From contig OZ012689.1 of NCBI GenBank assembly GCA_963942565.1, positions 22,771,430-22,835,429 on the forward strand: DNA of 64,000 bases, given 5' to 3'. Both the position numbers and the translations under genes were made by a program. The DNA comes from Maea johnstoni. Its lineage: Eukaryota; Annelida; Polychaeta; Spionida; Magelonidae. The first letter of the stretch is position 1; every line of letters starts with the position of its first letter. Below the pieces are notes generated by a model. The model did no database searches. It was given only the letters and a program-made list of their open reading frames with translations, and was not told where the DNA came from. This document shows, in pieces, positions 59,437 to 64,000 of this stretch.

Positions 59437-59925
59437 TGAAACGATCAGGCAAGGCAAAAAAACAAAAGTGTCATTGTCATTGATCAATACGAAGCCCTTA
59501 CATCAAAGTAACTTAGATAAATGCAGAAGAACATGCAAAACAGCTGAAATGACAATTACCATATAAGGCAAAAAAAGTGTCATTGTCATTGATCAATATC
59601 AATTCCTAACATCAAAGTAACTTAGATAAATGCAGAAGGACATACAAAAACAGCTGAAATAACAACTACCATATAAGGCAAAAAGAAAGGTGTCATTATC
59701 AGTGTTTAATTTGAGGTGCTTGCATCAAAGTAACTGTGAGATAATCTCAGGAGGACCTACAAGAACATCGGAAATGACAATACCCATATAAAGCAAAAGG
59801 CAAAGGCATAAATGTAACACTGATCAACTTAAATCGTTGACATCAACATAAAAGTTAGATTAACGCAGCACCTACAAAAACAGCTGAAATGTCAATACCT
59901 TTATAACACAAAAACACCAGCATCC
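59437..59925 (+). repeat. 118-bp tandem repeat, 4 copies
   Basis: AACAGCTGAAAT.ACAA, CATATAAGGCAAAA, GTGTCATTGTCATTGATCAAT and ACATCAAAGTAACTTAGATAA recur in order. The first two units are the most alike and the last two decay. Confidence 0.85.
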
Positions 59926-60391
59926 TCCTAGACTTCCCTGGAATCAAAAGCTTGTGTAGGGAAAGAGGAATGAAGTGTGACTGAGAACTACATGTTCACA
60001 ATATGGATTTTCACCTTACTATATGAACTGTGGCAAAGAATTGCATGTTCATATTAAGGATTTTGATCTAAGGACCTCATTGATAGCACAAGTTCTACTT
60101 GTATGTAGGAAAAAGTTGCAGATGCCGATGTGGTTTGAGGGATGTATGGATCTTGATTTTAGCTGAAAATAATTCCCTTTCTCATAAAGGAATTCTGTGA
60201 AAGTAATTGAGTGGTCATCCAGGATAAAAACAAAACATTACAATTTCACCTGTTAGTAAAAAAAAATACCTGTATTCTTAGTAAACAAAACACCTGTATT
60301 AAAAGACCACTTCGGAATCATCCTGCTATTGGTTTTTCTTGGAGGATTTGACTGGAATTTTTTCTATAAACAAAGGAAAAACCATATCACA

Positions 60392-60694
60392 ATGGTTGAT
60401 GCTTGGGTGATAGTTTTCCTCACTCTAGTGGTCTTTTTCACCCTACTGGGGATAGCGGGGTGTGTGTATAGAGTATGGGAGGAAGACTTTGATCAGTGCT
60501 GGTACAAACTAAGAGGAAAGGAGTACCCTAACCCTACCAGCACTGGAACACCGAACCAAGCATTTGCATCGAGTTTTGTGACAATTACGCCATACGATAG
60601 GGCAGCATTGGCAGCCTCTACAAACTCTGTCAATGTGAGCGTGATTTCAGACGTTAGCCATGCCAGCAGTATATCCAAGGTTACTTCTCTATGA
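60392..60694 (+). CDS. small single-pass membrane protein with PDZ-ligand-like C terminus (100 aa)
   Basis: I start this at the ATG at 60392 (cacaATGG, A at -3 and G at +4). The frame is open for another 21 codons upstream, but those hold no ATG. Residues 5-26 form one strongly hydrophobic segment (IVFLTLVVFFTLLGIAGCVY). An aromatic and acidic juxtamembrane stretch follows (WEEDFDQCWYKLRG), then a Ser/Thr/Ala-rich tail. The last residues, VTSL, fit the class I PDZ ligand pattern S/T-x-hydrophobic. The layout (a few residues, one membrane segment, a C-Y-R boundary) is like that of the large protein at 35.7 kb, but the sequences do not obviously align. The family is not recognised. An AATAAA lies at 60797-60802. 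It could be a complete small gene or the last coding exon of a spliced one. Confidence 0.55.
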   Translation: MVDAWVIVFLTLVVFFTLLGIAGCVYRVWEEDFDQCWYKLRGKEYPNPTSTGTPNQAFASSFVTITPYDRAALAASTNSVNVSVISDVSHASSISKVTSL

Positions 60695-60796
60695 GAGCAA
60701 TACATATATATATATATATACTGACAGAGAGAGATCTTCTATTGAGCTGTGAAAGTATGGCAACTTATCAGTATCAGGTTTAGAAGACGATTGGCC

Positions 60797-60802
60797 AATA
60801 AA
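60797..60802 (+). promoter_or_regulatory. candidate polyadenylation signal AATAAA
   Basis: A canonical hexamer lies 103 nt after the stop codon of the small membrane-protein gene and just before a palindromic MITE. The spacing fits a short 3' UTR, but no transcript evidence is visible. Confidence 0.4.
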
Positions 60803-60817
60803 TAATGATATCATTAG

Positions 60818-60952
60818 TTACACACTGTTTGAACATGTGGTATCACGTGATATCCATCCTCTGTCATCGATGTTCCACGAGGTGGAGCCAACAAGGATGC
60901 CGATGACAGAAGGTGGATAACACGCGTTACCAAACTTTCAAACAGGGTATAA
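60818..60952. mobile_element. palindromic MITE downstream of the small membrane-protein gene
   Basis: TTACACACTGTTTGAA...ATATCCATCCTCTGTCATCG is followed, after a short loop, by CGATGACAGAAGGTGGATAA...TTCAAACAGGGTATAA. The whole element folds into one long hairpin of about 135 bp. Confidence 0.75.
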
Positions 60953-61057
60953 TGAATTTATCACCCGCTCTGTAACTGTTTTTCTCAGTCAATCTCCTTT
61001 TGCCAGTGAATTCGGCTTCATGTAGAAAGTACAAGCTGAACTAAGCCATCAAACAGC

Positions 61058-61262
61058 TTAACCCTTCCAATGCTGAGGCTACTTATGTCCAAAGTACAAA
61101 AACGCAAATATTTTCAAACACTATCTGAACCCTGTCAAGTTGGAATTCATTGGATAGCTCTCACTGAAGATGAGTACCCATGTGCCAGTGTTTCAGTCAT
61201 TTTTCAGGTTTTTTACATCATTTTGTATTGGCCAAATTAGCCACCAGCAGGATAAGGGTTAA
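61058..61262 (+). mobile_element. family A MITE, complete
   Basis: TTAACCCTTCCAATGCTGAGG to CAGCAGGATAAGGGTTAA. A GAGTACTCTC-type segment (about 10 bp) is deleted in the middle. Confidence 0.85.
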
Positions 61263-62215
61263 CATGCACTGGTTCACACTGTGATGTGTGTTGTCACAGG
61301 ATTCCTGTGTTCTCTAAATGAACTGGCCCGCAATTCGGCACTTATTGCAAGAAAGGAGCGTGCGCCATTGTTGAGTACATTGTGCAGCACACAAATGATG
61401 ATGTCAGCATTTAAATTGTGTAAGATCATCGCAGATTGAACTCCAATTGACCAATCAGCATTGAGAATAACAGCAGAGAGGTGATAGATATGAATATATA
61501 TATTTCACTTAAGCTACTCATTCCGCAATGCCTGGGGCTAATCTAGATTTCTTAAATCAAAACATTGTTATGTAGCAAAAGTTAAAGAAATAATAATAGA
61601 ATGGTATATTTCTGTATTCAAACCCTCAAAGTTTAATGCTATTATCATATTCTGCCTGAATGCTCAAAGATATTGACTACTTACATGTATAGAAATAGAC
61701 AATGGTCCATGAGGGATTATCTAACCCATCACAGTAGACTACTAGTGTCAGGTGATAAGAAGGTTCAGAGAATCCACATATTAACCACAAGCTAACTACC
61801 ATTTTAAGATGTTTTTTTTTATATAACATGATAATTTGGAATCCAGATAATTTCAAGTAAGTTGCGGAGTGAAGCAATATGCCTTCCTGGTGGGAGTTAC
61901 CTGAGGCCTTCTAGTATGAGCAGGCCAAGTAACCATTAATCAAGTGTATGTGTATAGACTATATCATACAATAAATAAACAAAACAAGTATATGTATGTA
62001 CTCAAGACAACTTATGTTTTTTTTTTATATCAATCAGAGGTTTTTCTATATTGAAGGGCCTTTTGTATTTTGAATGGTTTGGGTAATGAATAGTAACTTT
62101 TCAGGGTTAATTTCCCAATCTGTATTTAAATAAATATCACTCCATTAAAGAACATACAAAATACTTAATACTGATCAGTTGAGGCTGGAGGATGCTTGTA
62201 CAACTGCATCAACCA
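61263..62215. other. no gene seen
   Basis: 61263-61460 is GC-richer but has no supported frame; the rest is AT-rich. Confidence 0.4.
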
Positions 62216-62345
62216 AGTGGACTTTCGTAAGTTCCCTTTCGTAAGTGGACTTTCGTAAGTTCCCTTTCGTAAGTGGACTTTCGTAAGTTCCCTTTAGTAA
62301 GTGGACTTCCGTAAGTTCCCTTTCATAAGTGGACTTTCATAAGTG
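62216..62345 (+). repeat. 14/28-bp tandem repeat
   Basis: GTAAGTGGACTTTC and GTAAGTTCCCTTTC alternate about four and a half times; two related 14-mers make a 28-bp period. Confidence 0.9.
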
Positions 62346-62749
62346 GGGTTCATGCATGGGAAAAGTAGGGTTTAAGTGGACTCAAGGCTAAAGTGAGGTT
62401 GAAGTGTGGTTGGTGCCAGGGTGTTACCCAGGATTTGGAAACAGGGGGTCAAAATTAAGGATTTTTGAAATTTAGGGGGTAGAAAGTTAGTTATCAATTT
62501 ACAAGAATGATCATAGCAACCTTATATATTGACTTAGCAAAACAAAATGTGCTTCTCTATGTCATTTAATGTACCTGTTGTCTTCTAGGAGTGAAACTTT
62601 TGAAATATTTCCTTGGACTCAAACAAATACAGAAAATCTTGCAAAATACAACTGGGTGTCATTTCCCCCAAAATATTGTGTTTGGGAGTCGAAATGACTC
62701 CCTGGTGGTTGCCTGGGTAAGTCCCTGGTTGGTGCATACCGCCCTAAAT

Positions 62750-62972
62750 GTGTTATGGACCAATCTTCCTATATTTAGTTGATGAAGCACTCACTGGGTG
62801 TCACTACCATCTAAAAGTTGACTAGCTAAATGTGTCATTGCACCAATCTTCCTATATTTGGTTAATGAGACACTCACTAGGTGTCACCACCATCTAAAGT
62901 TGACTAGCTAGATGTGTCATTGCACCAATCTTCCTATATTTAGTTGATGAGATACTCACTAGGTGACACTAC
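62750..62972 (+). repeat. 84-bp tandem repeat, 2.7 copies
   Basis: CCAATCTTCCTATATTTRGTT, CACTCACTAGGTGTCAC and GTTGACTAGCTA.ATGTGTC recur at about 62759, 62843 and 62926. Confidence 0.85.
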
Positions 62973-63293
62973 CACTAGTTTGGTCTTAGAAGTTAACAGA
63001 GACTGCTTGTACTGCTGCAGAAATCTTTTTCAAATTTACTTACTTTAAAAAAAAATGATTCTATTATTCCATATATTTTATGTCAAAGAGGCAGTGTTAC
63101 AAATAGATGTAAGTTGTTCATATGTACAGGAATGTTATACTTTCAAAGCGCTTTACAAAGGTGACCATTTTCCAAGAAAAGTTCTTCTGTTGTCTGCTGT
63201 TGTAACTAGATATTCTTCCTTTTGAAGTTTTTTTATTTGGTTGATAATGACAGATAAGTCAATTTTTTTGTATCTTTTACTTTTGTATATTTC

Positions 63294-63581
63294 TTACTTT
63301 GAAATTAAACGAATCAGACTTACAATGTCTGGATTTCTATTATCACCAAGCAATATAGAAGACTTCTCTTGGAAAATTTTAACTTTAGCATATTTACTTA
63401 TTTGGTCCCATAAGGTTTTTGTATAGGTACATTCTAATAGCACATGCGATATGGTTCCTATTTTACCACACTCCTCACACTTGTCATCATCCGTTATGTT
63501 GTAGAGAAATAGTTTTTTCCCTGGTTTATATAATAGTTCTATGTAATATTTGCCAATTAAATATTTTCCTAAAAAGGGTTT
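63294..63581 (-). mobile_element. LINE 3' fragment with zf-RVT-type zinc knuckle (L1/Tx1-like)
   Basis: On the minus strand a 95-codon frame ending in TAA contains CEECGKIGTISHVLLEC. The spacing CX2CX7HX4C (residues 35, 38, 46, 51) is followed by TLWDQI. It is preceded by a K-Y-Y-x-E-L-L-Y...L-F-L-Y-N-I stretch. This is the zinc-binding C-terminal region found after the reverse transcriptase in L1/Tx1-type LINEs. An in-frame stop lies immediately upstream at 63582-63584, and the sequence beyond is not recognisable as reverse transcriptase, so it is a 5'-truncated or decayed copy. An AT-rich 3' UTR probably continues to about 63130. Confidence 0.75.
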
Positions 63582-64000
63582 TCATGAGGAATATATTGCC
63601 AAAAGGACAGGCCATTTCTTAGGGATTGACAAGAACAAGTCAGTGGTTTATGTGCACTCCGCATACTTTCAGGGATCTGATGAAAGGCTAGCCTAGATTT
63701 CTAGGCAGTCATATGTATTTTTAAGTTGTTGTCTTTTTGTAACCAAGCACCAAATTAATAGTCTAGGTCGCCATAGTGGTCAACTTAGTTTGCACTTATC
63801 TCACCAGGGGAATAGAGGATCCAGTTTGAGTATGGCCCTAAAACCTCTAGAGACAGGTGGTGCCATCTTTCTACCATAGATGGTACTCCACCAAACTGCT
63901 TGGTCAGCACAGAAGGGAATGTCAACTTTTATTTAAGTAAGGAACCTAGTCTTATGAGGGGCCCACCTGCTATCATTGGTCTAGAGGAGACCAGAGTCAG
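63582..64000. other. no feature recognised at window end
   Basis: The sequence upstream of the LINE tail on the minus strand gives no reverse-transcriptase-like frame. Confidence 0.4.

Noticed and set aside
62405-62480. Possible second hAT-like end (CAGGGTGTTACCCAGGATTT)
   Set aside because: It differs from the usual tip by an insertion and no opposite end was found.

Overview
The window looks like nuclear DNA of a metazoan, most likely a marine invertebrate deuterostome. An echinoderm is my first guess; hemichordates and cephalochordates are alternatives. The evidence is AT-rich intergenic DNA, very long (AT)n, (GA)n, (TAG)n and (GAT)n microsatellites, a tRNA-headed SINE, an L1/Tx1-type LINE tail, and dense short TTAA-flanked DNA transposons. 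The species call is inference; nothing here fixes it.

Only two genes can be read with confidence, both on the + strand. At 35700-38159 an uninterrupted 819-codon frame encodes a single-pass membrane protein: a very short N terminus, one hydrophobic segment, and a long disordered Q-rich tail with eight degenerate Q-E/D-R-V/I-V/I-x-N repeats and a poly-Q/H block. Its start region is present in two degenerate tandem copies just upstream. Its last codons and stop begin a three-copy 65-bp tandem repeat. A promoter-like stretch with a perfect CArG box lies about 0.9 kb upstream. At 60392-60694 a 100-residue single-pass membrane protein ends in a class I PDZ-ligand-like tail, with AATAAA about 100 nt after the stop. 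A weak two-exon candidate lies at 56.1-57.95 kb.

The rest is mobile and tandem DNA. Family A (28 copies or fragments, about 210 bp) and family B (about 225 bp, more than 20 copies) both have TTAACCC...GGGTTAA ends. This fits piggyBac-type non-autonomous elements with TTAA target duplications. Neighbouring copies often share one TTAA, forming chains (1-883, 7743-8228, 10732-11397). Family A copies sit inside family B copies at 14.7 and 20.1 kb, so A was mobile after those B insertions. A longer TTAA element (1014-1808) still encodes 34 residues resembling the acidic start of a piggyBac transposase.

Other elements are a 5.2-kb foldback element with 1.3-kb inverted arms built from 340-bp tandem units (2118-7280), three dispersed copies of a CTTAGCCAG-ended family (D), several palindromic MITEs (41.0, 50.9, 51.7, 52.4, 60.8 kb), a SINE at 48.48 kb and a LINE 3' end at 63.3-63.6 kb. 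Tandem arrays include a 60-bp palindrome-containing minisatellite (8.3-8.95 kb), a satellite with a four-subunit 335-bp higher-order repeat (27.25-28.65 kb), and arrays of 14/28, 27, 39, 65, 84, 95, 118 and 169 bp. No complete family A or B copy lies between 33.6 and 38.7 kb, around the large gene.
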